Program-made: the position numbers and the translations under genes | Part shown: positions 15,183-23,933 of the stretch, in pieces | Numbering within the stretch: the first letter of the stretch is position 1 | Layout: the number at the start of each line of letters is the position of its first letter | Notes under the pieces: generated by a model | Databases searched by the model: none | Seen by the model: only the letters and a program-made list of their open reading frames with translations | Told to the model about the DNA's origin: nothing | Source: Alphaproteobacteria bacterium | Lineage (GTDB): Bacteria > Pseudomonadota > Alphaproteobacteria > GCA-2731375 | Direction of reading: 5' to 3' | NCBI GenBank assembly: GCA_030746635.1 | Contig: JASLMH010000013.1 | Coordinates: 1 to 47,760, forward strand | DNA length: 47,760 nucleotides

Positions 15183-16574
15183 TTACCTGGTCGGCCGGCC
15201 GAACCAGATGCCGGGGCGCAGCAGGGTCAGCGCCAGGAACAGCAGCAAGGCCCCGCCGGCATAAAGGAAGGTGGTCTGGAAGGCGGCGACGAAGTACGCC
15301 GTCGGGTCCGGATGTTCGGCGGCTCCGCCATCGCGGAAGGCGGTGAAAACCAGCATCATCGTCGTCGCCCCGGAAACGATGCCGACGGTGCGGGTGACCA
15401 TGGCCAGGCTGCCGGCGACGCCGCGCTCCGCCAGCGGCAGACGGCCGGTGACGATTTCCAGGTAGGCGACCTGAAACAGCCCCATGCCGGCGCCCTGCAA
15501 CAACTGCGCCGCGGCCAGGCCGGCGATGCCGGTGCCGCCATCCCAGGTGCCGACCCACAACAGGCCCAGGGCGGCCAGACAGGCACCGGCCAGGGCGATG
15601 CGGTTGGCCGCCACCCGGGCGGTCAGCCAGCCGCCCAGGGGCGAGGCCAGCATCATGCCGAGGGGACCCGTGGCCAGCACCAGGCCGCCGGCCACAAGGG
15701 AAAGCTCGGTCGCCTCGATCAGGAAATAGGGCACCAGCAGCAACACCGTGAAGCCGACCAGGTTGACGACGCTGTTGGCCAGGTGCAGCAAGGAGAAGTC
15801 GAGGTCGCGGAACACCGCCAAACGGACGATCGGCTCGGGCACCCGGCTTTCACGCAGCCCGAAGCCGATGAAGCCGAGCAGCGAGGACAGCGCCAGGGCG
15901 GCGATCAACGGCCAACTGCCGTCGGCCTGCTGGACCTGGTTCAGCATCAGCAGCACGGCGCACAGGCTGAACGCCAATAGCCCGGCGCCGACGAGGTCGA
16001 ACGAGCCGACCGCGGCGGCCCGGCGCGCCCGGGGCAGCAGGAACGACGACGCCAACGCGGCCAGGGCGATCGGCAGGCGGAACCAGAACACCGCGCTCCA
16101 GCCCCAGGCCTCGACCATGGCGCCGCCCAGGGACGGCCCGATGGTGGCACCGATGCCGAACATCATTGCGTAGACGCCGAGCACCCGCCCCCGCGCCCGT
16201 TCGGGAAACAGGCTGGTGGCGAGCGCCGGCCCGCAACTGAGCACCAGGGCCGCGCCCACGCCCTGCACGACGCGAAAGAACAGCAGCCATTCGAACCGCT
16301 CGGCGCTGCCACACAGCACGAAGGATACGGCGCTGCAGACCAGGCCAAGCTGAAACACCCGGCGATGGCCGAACAGGTCGCCCAGCTTGCCGCAGGCCAG
16401 CATCAGGCTGGCGTAGGTCAGGACGTAACAGATCACCACCCACTGGATGGCGCTCAAGGCAACGGCGAAGTCGCGGGTGATGAAGGGAAAGGCGATGTTG
16501 ACGGCGGTGTCCAGCGGCCCGACCAGGGTGCCAAGGCCGACCACCGATAGGCCGGCCACGCCGCGCCAGTTCAT
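15183..16574 (-). CDS. MFS transporter, DHA2-like (14 membrane segments)
   Basis: This 463-residue integral membrane protein has the MFS motif A in the loop between segments 2 and 3 (GKLGDLFGHRRVF), motif B-like FRVVQGVGAAL, and motif C-like GIGATIGPSLGGAMVEAWGWSAVFW, which marks drug:H+ antiporters. Hydrophobic segments number about 14, including two extra in the middle, fitting the DHA2 (EmrB/QacA-like) subfamily. Acidic NIAFPFITRDF follows LDTAVN in segment 1, typical of DHA2. It would export a hydrophobic compound across the inner membrane; the substrate is unknown. It is probably co-transcribed after the LLM oxidoreductase gene (gap about 36 nt). Confidence 0.88.
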   Translation of the reverse strand: MNWRGVAGLSVVGLGTLVGPLDTAVNIAFPFITRDFAVALSAIQWVVICYVLTYASLMLACGKLGDLFGHRRVFQLGLVCSAVSFVLCGSAERFEWLLFFRVVQGVGAALVLSCGPALATSLFPERARGRVLGVYAMMFGIGATIGPSLGGAMVEAWGWSAVFWFRLPIALAALASSFLLPRARRAAAVGSFDLVGAGLLAFSLCAVLLMLNQVQQADGSWPLIAALALSSLLGFIGFGLRESRVPEPIVRLAVFRDLDFSLLHLANSVVNLVGFTVLLLVPYFLIEATELSLVAGGLVLATGPLGMMLASPLGGWLTARVAANRIALAGACLAALGLLWVGTWDGGTGIAGLAAAQLLQGAGMGLFQVAYLEIVTGRLPLAERGVAGSLAMVTRTVGIVSGATTMMLVFTAFRDGGAAEHPDPTAYFVAAFQTTFLYAGGALLLFLALTLLRPGIWFGRPTR

Positions 16575-16610
16575 CGCCCGCCCTCGACCAATCCGCCGCG
16601 GTCGTCCGTT

Positions 16611-17480
16611 CTAAACTTCGGCGTAGCGTTCGACCACGTCGCGCCAGCCCAGCGCCTCCCGCGGGCTGGCGATGGCGGTCGGCAGGCCGGCCATCGCGGT
16701 CACCGGCACCAGCAGCCGGTCCACGCCGGCCGCCGCCAGGGCCGGGATGTCGTCCAGGTCGGCCGGCAGGCTGGCGGTGATTTCCAGGGCGTCGGGGTCG
16801 CGGCCATGTTCCTCGGCGGTCTGCCTAGCCAGCGAAATCAGCTCGCCCGGCGCGTCCCGGGCCGGGAAGAAGCCGTCGCCAAGGCGCCCGGCCCGCCGGG
16901 CCGCCGGCCGGGAATGGCCGCCGACGATGATCGGCACCGTGCCATTCGCCGGTTGCGGCCGGCAATAGGCGCCGTCGAATTGGATGAACTCGCCCTGGAA
17001 GCTCGGCCGCTCGGCGCCCCACAATTCCCGCAGCACGGCGACGTATTCGTCGGTTCGCCGGCCGCGATCCTCGAACGGCGTACCGATGGCCTCGAACTCC
17101 TCGCGCAGCCAGCCGACGCCGATACCCAGCAGCACCCGGCCGCCGGACATATGGTCCAGGGTGGCGACCTGCTTGGCGGTGATCACCGGGTTGTGCTGCG
17201 GCAGGATCAGGATGCCGGTGGCCAGCTTGAGGCGGCTGGTCGCCGCCGCCGCATAGGCCATCCAGATCAGCGGATCCGGCAGCGGGACGTCGTCCATGCC
17301 GCCGGCCATCTTGCCGTCATCGGAATAGGGATAGGTCGAGGCGTAGCCCTCGGGCACCACTGTATGTTCGACGGTCCAGGCGGAATCGAAGCCGGCTTCC
17401 TCGCCGGCCTGGACCAACTCAACCGCCTGGGCCGGATCGATGTAGCGGCCGGTGTTGCAATAGCGCAGTCCGAATTTCAT
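16611..17480 (-). CDS. LLM class (F420-dependent-type) flavin oxidoreductase
   Basis: This 289-residue luciferase-like TIM-barrel protein has EAGFDSAWTVEHTVVP near the N-terminus, ATGILILPQHNPVITAKQVATLDHMSGGRVLLGIGVGW (given here as the classic LLM signature around residues 85-122), REEFEAIG, and VGGHSRPAARRAGRLGDG. These are hallmarks of the F420-dependent group often called TIGR03619. Whether F420 or FMN is used cannot be judged. The start has GGGGAGGATGCC. It is divergent from the LigI-like gene, with an operator-like palindrome between them. Confidence 0.87.
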   Translation of the reverse strand: MKFGLRYCNTGRYIDPAQAVELVQAGEEAGFDSAWTVEHTVVPEGYASTYPYSDDGKMAGGMDDVPLPDPLIWMAYAAAATSRLKLATGILILPQHNPVITAKQVATLDHMSGGRVLLGIGVGWLREEFEAIGTPFEDRGRRTDEYVAVLRELWGAERPSFQGEFIQFDGAYCRPQPANGTVPIIVGGHSRPAARRAGRLGDGFFPARDAPGELISLARQTAEEHGRDPDALEITASLPADLDDIPALAAAGVDRLLVPVTAMAGLPTAIASPREALGWRDVVERYAEV

Positions 17481-17534
17481 GGCATCCTCCCCGAAGCGGC
17501 GATGACGAAGGCAGTCATCCTATACTAACGGTCC

Positions 17535-17554
17535 GTGATATTGATCTGTATCAC
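17535..17554. promoter_or_regulatory. Operator-like inverted repeat GTGATA-N8-TATCAC
   Basis: GTGATA (17535-17540) and TATCAC (17549-17554) are exact inverted repeats around a central GATC; 16 of the 20 bases are symmetric. It lies in the 97-bp gap between the divergent LLM and LigI-like genes, so one bound dimer could control both. A TATACT (17521-17526) lies beside it. No regulator gene adjoins, and the protein that binds is unknown. Confidence 0.5.
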
Positions 17555-17577
17555 CATCGCCGCGGCAAGGGGGACCG

Positions 17578-18408
17578 ATGACCGAAGGTAAGAGGCCAGA
17601 GCTGAAGACGCCGGCAACCGCCTGCGATACCCATATGCATTTCTACGACGCCCGCTTCCCGACGGCGCCGACGGCGGTGTTCACGCCGCCCGACGCCTTG
17701 GTCCAGGACTACCGCGCGATCCAGGCCAGGCTTGGCCTGGAACGGGTGGTGGTGGTACAGCCGACCACTTATGGCCTCGACAACGCCTGCCAGTTGGAAG
17801 CCCTGGCCGCCCTGGGCGATACCGCCCGGGCAGTGCTGGTGGCCGACGCCACCACCCCGGATGTCGAATTGCAGCGCCTGACCGGGCTAGGCGTCCGTGG
17901 CATCCGCTTTCACATGCTGCCGGGCGGCGCCCTGCCCTGGGAGCTTTTGGAAGAGATGGCGGCGCGGGTGCACAACTTCGGCTGGCACGTGCAGTTGCAG
18001 TTGAACGGGCGGGAACTGGCCGACCGCCTGACGCAGCTGCAGCGCCTGCCCGGCGATCTGGTGATCGACCATGTCGGCCGTTTCATGGACCCGGTGCCGC
18101 TCGACGATCCCAGTTTCGGCGCGCTGTTGACACTGCTGGAAGGCGGGCGTTGCTGGGTCAAGCTGTCGGCGCCGTATGAATCCTCGGTCGTGGGCGGTCC
18201 GGGTTTCGCCGACGTGGCGGCCGAGGCCCGCGCCCTGGTCAAGGCGGCGCCGGAGCGGATGCTGTGGGCCAGCAACTGGCCGCACCCGAACCAGCGGATC
18301 GCCTATGACGAGGCCGACCTTTTGGACCTGCTGCTGGACTGGGTCGACGACGCCGCCACCCGCGACCGCATCCTGGCCGACAACCCGGCCGCCCTGTACG
18401 GCTTCTAG
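17578..18408 (+). CDS. Amidohydrolase-2 family lactonase-like protein (LigI/COG3618-like)
   Basis: This 276-residue TIM barrel belongs to the amidohydrolase group that contains 2-pyrone-4,6-dicarboxylate lactonase and galactarolactone isomerase. It has the metal-site-type His19-x-His21 (DTHMHFYD), VVVVQPTTYGLDN, GVRGIRFHML, VIDHVGRFM and WASNWPHPNQ near the C-terminus. In LigI the last motif carries a catalytic Asp, whereas here the position is Asn233, so activity may differ. The GGGGGACCG ribosome-binding site adjoins the ATG. Its stop codon overlaps that of the convergent PLP-enzyme gene by 3 bp. Confidence 0.83.
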   Translation: MTEGKRPELKTPATACDTHMHFYDARFPTAPTAVFTPPDALVQDYRAIQARLGLERVVVVQPTTYGLDNACQLEALAALGDTARAVLVADATTPDVELQRLTGLGVRGIRFHMLPGGALPWELLEEMAARVHNFGWHVQLQLNGRELADRLTQLQRLPGDLVIDHVGRFMDPVPLDDPSFGALLTLLEGGRCWVKLSAPYESSVVGGPGFADVAAEARALVKAAPERMLWASNWPHPNQRIAYDEADLLDLLLDWVDDAATRDRILADNPAALYGF

Positions 18409-19652
18409 TAACGGGCCTGCAACTGCGAAGTGCCGCCGGTCTCGCGCACCCGAGCCACCGCTTCGGCCAGGTCGGCCAGATACTGCTCGCGTGCCGGCTC
18501 GTGGTACATCGACAGCATGGCGTGCAGGCCCTTGGGCGACCGGGTCAGGCCGGGCAGCCAGCCCTTTTGCTCCAGCCGCTCGGCGACGGCGAATATGTCG
18601 AACGCATGGGCGCCGAAGTTGATGATGGTCAGATCCGGTTGGGCCCACAGGTGCAGCCCGTCGATGGCGGTGATCCCGGCCACGTAGGCATCGGTCATCG
18701 CCGCCAAGTCCCGGGCCACCCGGACATAGCCGTCCTCGCCCAGATGGCGCAGCACCGCCCAGGCCGCCGCCACGGCGCCGCCGGCGCGGGTGCCGCTCAG
18801 GGTGGCGGTGGCGAAGGGGCCGTGCGGCCAGTCCTCGAACTGAAAGACGCCGCGATCATGATCCTCGGCCCGGCGATAGAACACCGTCGAGGCCGGCTTC
18901 GGGCAGAAGCCGAACTTGTGCAGATCGGCGGTCAGGGAACGCACCCCGGGGATGGCGAAATCGAACTCGGGCACCGGCCGGCCGATGCGCTGGAAGAACG
19001 GCGCGAGGTAGCCGCCGACGCAGGCGTCCACGTGCAGCCAGATATCGCGTTCGGCGGCCAGCTCGCCCAGTTCGGCGATCGGATCGACCACGCCGTGGGG
19101 GAAACAGGGGGCGGAGCCGACCAGCATCATGGTCTGCCCGTCGGTCGCCGCCGCCAGGGCGGTGGCATCCGCCCGGCCGTCGGCGCCGGTGGCCAGGCGG
19201 TGAACGGCGATGTCCATGACATCACCGGCCTTGTTGAAGGCCGGATGGGCGGAGAACGGCGCGACGATGTTGAACGGCTCGGTCATACCGCCCCGGGCCC
19301 GGGCCCAGTCACGGCAGGCCTTGACGGCCAGGAAGATGCTTTCGCTGCCGCCGGTGGTCAGGTTGCCGGCCGCGCCCATCGGGGCCCGGAACAGATCCAG
19401 GCCCATCTCGACGATCTCGTCCTCCATGCGCTTGAGGCCGAAGAAGGCCCGCTTGCCGCCCAGGGCGTTCTGGTCGAAATAGTTCATGAAGGCCCGGCGG
19501 CCGACCTCGCGGGCCCCATCGTCGCCATCGAACACGAAAAGCGGCGTCCGGCCCCCTCGCCAGTCAATATCGCCCCCCGACATCGCCGCCATCTCGGCCT
19601 CCAGGGCCGGCCAGTCGCTGCCGCGCTTGGGGAAGGCCTGGCGGTCGGTCAT
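18405..19652 (-). CDS. PLP-dependent group II decarboxylase/aldolase, sphingosine-1-phosphate lyase-like
   Basis: This 415-residue fold-type I PLP enzyme has LTTGGSESIFLAVKACRDWAR, HPAFNKAGDVM, a cofactor-binding Asp209 in LHVDACVGGYLAPF, and the Schiff-base Lys246 in TADLHKFGFCPK. This pattern, with the short N-terminus, resembles sphingosine-1-phosphate lyase and tyrosine/glutamate decarboxylase relatives more than ornithine-type enzymes. It would cleave or decarboxylate an amino-compound. It starts 10 nt after the D-2-hydroxyacid dehydrogenase gene stop, so the two form an operon. The hydrophobic membrane anchor of eukaryotic S1P lyase is absent. Confidence 0.83.
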   Translation of the reverse strand: MTDRQAFPKRGSDWPALEAEMAAMSGGDIDWRGGRTPLFVFDGDDGAREVGRRAFMNYFDQNALGGKRAFFGLKRMEDEIVEMGLDLFRAPMGAAGNLTTGGSESIFLAVKACRDWARARGGMTEPFNIVAPFSAHPAFNKAGDVMDIAVHRLATGADGRADATALAAATDGQTMMLVGSAPCFPHGVVDPIAELGELAAERDIWLHVDACVGGYLAPFFQRIGRPVPEFDFAIPGVRSLTADLHKFGFCPKPASTVFYRRAEDHDRGVFQFEDWPHGPFATATLSGTRAGGAVAAAWAVLRHLGEDGYVRVARDLAAMTDAYVAGITAIDGLHLWAQPDLTIINFGAHAFDIFAVAERLEQKGWLPGLTRSPKGLHAMLSMYHEPAREQYLADLAEAVARVRETGGTSQLQARY

Positions 19653-19662
19653 GGCCGATCGC

Positions 19663-20631
19663 CTAGTCCAGGACTTCCCGGTTGATGACGATCGCCGGGT
19701 CCAGCCTGCCGTCGAAGCAGTCGACGACGTTCTGCGCCGCCCAGCGGCCCATGCGGAATATCGATTCCTGGGTCACGCCGGCCGAATGCGGGCTGACCAG
19801 GATGTTGTCGAGCTCGAACAGGGGATTGTCCGGCGTCGCCGGTTCGACCACGAAGGGATCGATCGCCGCGCCGGCGATCACCTCCGCCTTCAGGGCTTGA
19901 TACAATGCATCTTCGTCGATGATGCCGCCGCGAGCGGTGTTGACCACGAACCCGGTCTCGGGCATCGCCGCCAGCTCCGCGGCGCCGACCATGCCGTCGG
20001 TCTCGGGCGTTTTCGGGCAATTCACCGAGAGGAAATCGACCTCGCCCAGGAGACTGCGCCAGTCCCGCACCGGGGTGGCGCCGGCGGTGGTGATGCCGTC
20101 CTGGATCACGTAAGGGTCGTGAACAAGCACCTTCATCTCCATGGCGACGCAGCGGTTGACCAGGCGGCGGCCGATCCGGCCGAAGCCGAGGATCAGCACG
20201 GTGCGGCCGGCCAGATCGTAGGCCGGCAGTTCGAAACGGATGCCCCAGTTGCCGGCCCGGGTCTCCCGGTCATAGACCCGGGCGCGTTTGGCCAGGGCCA
20301 GCATGAACAGCAGCGCATGTTCGGCCACGGTCACCGAGTTGGCGGTGCCGGCGATGGCCAGCGGGATGCCGGCCTTGCTCAGCGCGGCGACGTCGACCGA
20401 GTCGTAGCCGACGCCGATGCGCGAGGCGATCTTCAGCTTTTCGGCCATTTCGATGATGCGGGCGGTGAACGGCGCGATACCCAGGATGACGGCGTCGTAG
20501 TTGCCGATGTGCTGCCGGATGTTGTCTTCCGACAGTTCGGTGAACCGCTCGCATTCGATATCGTCCCGGCCATCGAACACCGACTTCATGCCGTCGCTGA
20601 TTACCGATTGGATCATCACCCGCTTCGTCAT
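19663..20631 (-). CDS. D-2-hydroxyacid dehydrogenase (C-terminal binding protein/phosphoglycerate dehydrogenase type)
   Basis: This 322-residue protein has the NAD-binding GFGRIGRR (149-156) and the catalytic set Arg234 (NTARGGIIDE), Glu263 and His282 (SPHSAG). It would oxidise or reduce a D-2-hydroxy acid using NAD(H). The ATG at 20631, with GGAAGG upstream, is chosen; residues in front of it in the same frame have no family resemblance. It is the first gene of a two-gene operon with the PLP lyase, so the operon may interconvert an amino compound and a hydroxy- or keto-acid, but the substrate is unknown. Confidence 0.9.
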   Translation of the reverse strand: MTKRVMIQSVISDGMKSVFDGRDDIECERFTELSEDNIRQHIGNYDAVILGIAPFTARIIEMAEKLKIASRIGVGYDSVDVAALSKAGIPLAIAGTANSVTVAEHALLFMLALAKRARVYDRETRAGNWGIRFELPAYDLAGRTVLILGFGRIGRRLVNRCVAMEMKVLVHDPYVIQDGITTAGATPVRDWRSLLGEVDFLSVNCPKTPETDGMVGAAELAAMPETGFVVNTARGGIIDEDALYQALKAEVIAGAAIDPFVVEPATPDNPLFELDNILVSPHSAGVTQESIFRMGRWAAQNVVDCFDGRLDPAIVINREVLD

Positions 20632-20774
20632 GCCACTGCCTTCCCTCTCCCACACCGTTTCGCCGCGCCCCGCCGGGCCGGCCGCAGCCGCAAGGTACCC
20701 CATGGCATCGGGTGGCGCGAGGGCGGTTGAGCTGGCGCAATGCCATTCGGTGGCGAATGAGGTTAGGCTTGGGA

Positions 20775-21413
20775 ATGAGCACTTCCGGCCCAAGCCCCAA
20801 TCGCGCCGAACATTGGCAAGGCATCTACGACGCGCGCGAGGAGCATGAGGTCGGCTGGTTCCAGGAAACCCCGGCCCGCGCGCTGAAACTGATCGAGGCC
20901 GCCGGCTTGCCCTCCGATGCCGCGATCATCGATGTCGGCGGCGGCGCTTCGCGGCTGGTCGACAACCTGCTGGATCGCGGCTTCACGGATCTGACGGTGC
21001 TGGATTTCACCGACGCCGGCATCGAGAAAGCCCGGCAACGGTTGGGCGATCGCCAGGGCTTGGTGACCTGGCTGATCGCCGACGTCACCACCTGGCGGCC
21101 CGAGCGGCCCTATGATCTCTGGCACGACCGGGCGGTGATCCACTTCCTGACCGAGGCCGCCGACCGCGCGGCCTACCTCTCGACGCTGCGGGCGGCCGTT
21201 CCGCCCGGCGGGCAGGTGATCATCTCCAGCTTCGCCGAGGACGGCCCCGAAATGTGCAGCGGCCTGCCGGTGGTGCGTTACGGCGTCGAGGCGATGGCGG
21301 CGGCCTTCGCCGGCCTGCTGACCCTGCAAGAGAGCGAGCGGGAGACCCACCACATGCCGTCGGGCACGGCACAGAACTGGCGTTATTTCCGTTTCCTGAG
21401 AGACGACGACTAG
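20775..21413 (+). CDS. Class I SAM-dependent methyltransferase
   Basis: This 212-residue methyltransferase has the SAM-binding motif [18 protein letters not shown], an acidic loop [18 protein letters not shown], motif II-like [11 protein letters not shown] and [13 protein letters not shown], followed by [12 protein letters not shown]. The opening [25 protein letters not shown] is typical of a family widely annotated as methyltransferase type 11/trans-aconitate methyltransferase-like. A TAGGCT (20764-20769) lies only 6 bp before the ATG, hinting at a leaderless or very short leader. The substrate is unknown. Confidence 0.86.
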   Translation: MSTSGPSPNRAEHWQGIYDAREEHEVGWFQETPARALKLIEAAGLPSDAAIIDVGGGASRLVDNLLDRGFTDLTVLDFTDAGIEKARQRLGDRQGLVTWLIADVTTWRPERPYDLWHDRAVIHFLTEAADRAAYLSTLRAAVPPGGQVIISSFAEDGPEMCSGLPVVRYGVEAMAAAFAGLLTLQESERETHHMPSGTAQNWRYFRFLRDDD

Positions 21414-21528
21414 CTCCGCCTCGCCACTCGCCGGAGCGGGATTTCCTTTCCCGGAACGCCCCATGTATGGTGTCGCCGAAACGCCAAACGGCACCATCGA
21501 AAGTCATCAGGACGAGGAAACCACCACC

Positions 21529-22716
21529 ATGCGCGACGCCGTCATCGTCTCCACCGCCCGCACGCCGATCGGCAAGGCCTATCGCGGCGCCTTCAACAAC
21601 ACCCATGCCGTCGACATGGGCGGCCACGTGATCAGCCAGGCCGTGGAAAGGGCCGGCGTCGACCCGGCCGAGATCGAGGACGTGATCATGGGCGCCGGCC
21701 GCACCGAAGGCTGCACCGGCGGCAACGTCGCCCGCGGCTCGGCCATGCGGGCCGGCCTGCCGGTCAACGTTTCGGGCCTGACGGTCAGCCGGGCCTGTTC
21801 CTCGGGCCTGAACGCCATTTCGGTGGCCGCCCAGCGGATCATCTCCGACGGCGTGCCCGTCGCCGTGGGCGCCGGCCTGGAGAGCATCTCGCTGGTGCAG
21901 AACGATCACGCCAACACCTACTTCCGGGTCAACGAATGGCTGGATGGCCACCTGCCGTCGATCTATGACCCGATGCTGAAGACCGCCCAGACCGTGGCCG
22001 ACCGCTATGAGGTCTCGCGCGAGTCGCAGGACGAATACAGCCTGCAAAGCCAGCTGCGCACGGCGGCGGCGCAGCAGGCCGGCCGTTTCGACGACGAGAT
22101 CGTGCCGATGCCGACCGTCAAGGCGGTGACCGACAAGGAAAGCGGCGAGGTCAGCTACGTCGATACCCTTTTGGAGAAAGACGAAGGCAACCGCCCGAGC
22201 ACCACCCTGGAAGGCCTGCAGGGCCTGAAGCCGGTGACCCGGGACGACGGCCACATCACCGCCGGCAACGCCTCGCAGCTATCGGACGGCGCCTCGGCCT
22301 GCGTGCTGATGAGCGATGCCGAGGCGGCCAAGCGCAACCTCGAGGTCATGGGCATCTACCGTGGCCTGGTGGTGCACGGCTGCGAGCCGGACGAGATGGG
22401 CATCGGCCCGGTGTTCGCCGTTCCGAAGCTGTTGGAACGCAATGGCCTGAGCATGGACGACATCGATCTGTGGGAGCTCAACGAGGCCTTCGCGGTGCAG
22501 GTGCTGTACTGCCGCGATAGGCTGGGCATCCCCAACGATCTGTTGAACGTCGACGGCGGCTCGATCTCCGTCGGCCATCCCTACGGCATGACCGGCGCCC
22601 GCCTGACCGGCCACGCCCTGATCGAGGGCAAGCGCCGGGGCGCCAAGCATGTCGTCGTGACCATGTGCGTCGGCACCGGCATGGGCGCCGCCGGCCTGTT
22701 CGAGATCCCGCAATAG
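21529..22716 (+). CDS. Acetyl-CoA C-acyltransferase (thiolase)
   Basis: This 395-residue thiolase has the complete catalytic set: nucleophile Cys90 ([11 protein letters not shown]), His350 ([10 protein letters not shown]) and Cys380 ([14 protein letters not shown]), plus NEAFAVQ. It would cleave 3-ketoacyl-CoA in beta-oxidation or condense acetyl-CoA. ATG 21529 has GAGGAAA eight nt upstream and starts at the [16 protein letters not shown] typical of thiolases; ATG 21463 would add 22 unsupported residues. It is followed after 27 bp by a nitronate-monooxygenase-like gene, likely in one transcript. Confidence 0.93.
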   Translation: MRDAVIVSTARTPIGKAYRGAFNNTHAVDMGGHVISQAVERAGVDPAEIEDVIMGAGRTEGCTGGNVARGSAMRAGLPVNVSGLTVSRACSSGLNAISVAAQRIISDGVPVAVGAGLESISLVQNDHANTYFRVNEWLDGHLPSIYDPMLKTAQTVADRYEVSRESQDEYSLQSQLRTAAAQQAGRFDDEIVPMPTVKAVTDKESGEVSYVDTLLEKDEGNRPSTTLEGLQGLKPVTRDDGHITAGNASQLSDGASACVLMSDAEAAKRNLEVMGIYRGLVVHGCEPDEMGIGPVFAVPKLLERNGLSMDDIDLWELNEAFAVQVLYCRDRLGIPNDLLNVDGGSISVGHPYGMTGARLTGHALIEGKRRGAKHVVVTMCVGTGMGAAGLFEIPQ

Positions 22717-22743
22717 GCTGGACCGCGACCTCGGGGTGCCCCG

Positions 22744-23856
22744 ATGAAAAGCAAGATGTGCGAGATGTTCGGCATCGAGTTGCCGATCTTCGCCTTTTCC
22801 CATTGCCGCGACGTGGTGGTCGAGGTCTCCAAGGCCGGCGGCATGGGCGTGCTGGGAATGGCCAGGATGAGCCCGGAGCGGGTCGAGGAGGAGCTCGACT
22901 GGATCGACGCCCATATCGGCGATCGGCCCTATGGCATCGACGTGTTGATGCCGAGCCGTTTCGACGACCCGGGCGATGGCAAGTTCGACCCCGACAGCCT
23001 GCTGCCCAAGGAACATGTCGCCTTCGTCCGCCGGCTGCTGGACGAGGCCGGCATCCCGCCGCTGCCCGAAGACGAGGCGGCGGAGATCAAGCGGGAGATC
23101 GTCAAGGGCCTCAATTTCACCCCGGCCGAAAGCCTGGCGATGGTCGACACCGCGTTGAAGCACCCGATCAAGCTGATCGTCAACGCCCTGGGCTCGCCGC
23201 CGCCCGAACTGGTCGAACGGGCCCACGCCCGCGATATCAAGGTCGGCGCCCTGGCCGGCAAGCCCAAGCATGCCCTGCGCCATCGAAACGCGGGTTGCGA
23301 TTTCGTCGTCGCCGTCGGCACCGAGGCGGGCGGCCATACCGGCGAGGTCTCCTCCCTGGTGCTGTGGCCGTCGATCGTCGATGCGGTGGCCCCGCTGCCG
23401 GTACTGGGTGCCGGCGGGGTCGGTCGGGGCCGGCAACTGGCCGCCGCCCTAGTGCTCGGCTGCGAAGGGGTCTGGACCGGCTCGCTCTGGCTGAAGACCG
23501 TGCAGTCGGAGGTGATCCCCGAGATCAAGCAGAAGATGTTCGAAGCCGAAGCCACCGATGCCATGCTGACCACCTCGGTCACCGGCAAGTCCTGCCGTAC
23601 CCTGCGCAATAGGTTCTCGGAAGCCTACGAACTGCCGGGCGCGCCGCCGACCCTGCCGGCGCCGACGCAGAATTACCTGTGGTGGCAGGAAGGCCGGACC
23701 CGGGTCGAGCGGGTCCGGGCCAAGGAGTTCCTGACCTACCCGGTCGGCCAGATCGTCGGCGACATGCAGGCCGAGACCTCGGTCCGGGAGGTGGTCTACG
23801 AGCTGCTCCACGAAATGCTCGACGCCCGCGAACGCCTGGACGGGATGCTGGAATAG
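22744..23856 (+). CDS. Nitronate monooxygenase-like FMN protein
   Basis: This 370-residue TIM barrel is of the NMO/2-nitropropane dioxygenase family. It has the N-terminal PIFAFSHCRDVVVEVSKAGGMGVLG, PIKLIVNALGSPPPELVERAHARDIKV, the characteristic GTEAGGHTGE with His198, and PVLGAGGVGRGRQLAAALVLGCEGVWTGS for phosphate binding. The barrel also carries an insert (about residues 75-130) rich in acidic residues. Class membership is uncertain; some such proteins act as enoyl-ACP or fatty-acid-related enzymes. The ATG adjoins CGGGGTGCCCCG, a small palindrome, so the ribosome-binding site is weak. It lies directly downstream of the thiolase. Confidence 0.85.
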   Translation: MKSKMCEMFGIELPIFAFSHCRDVVVEVSKAGGMGVLGMARMSPERVEEELDWIDAHIGDRPYGIDVLMPSRFDDPGDGKFDPDSLLPKEHVAFVRRLLDEAGIPPLPEDEAAEIKREIVKGLNFTPAESLAMVDTALKHPIKLIVNALGSPPPELVERAHARDIKVGALAGKPKHALRHRNAGCDFVVAVGTEAGGHTGEVSSLVLWPSIVDAVAPLPVLGAGGVGRGRQLAAALVLGCEGVWTGSLWLKTVQSEVIPEIKQKMFEAEATDAMLTTSVTGKSCRTLRNRFSEAYELPGAPPTLPAPTQNYLWWQEGRTRVERVRAKEFLTYPVGQIVGDMQAETSVREVVYELLHEMLDARERLDGMLE

Positions 23857-23933
23857 TAACGAGCACGTAGAGGGATCTTTCCGAAGGATTCGCCTGTGCT
23901 AGGGTAGCGAATGAGAGCGGCTGAGCGAGCTTC

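Noticed and set aside
21463..21528. Upstream ATG for the thiolase
   Set aside because: The added residues are not thiolase-like, and ATG 21529 has a better ribosome-binding site and the family N-terminus.
22731..22742. CGGGGTGCCCCG as a terminator between thiolase and nitronate monooxygenase
   Set aside because: Very short, without a U-tract, and directly beside the downstream start. The genes more likely share one transcript.
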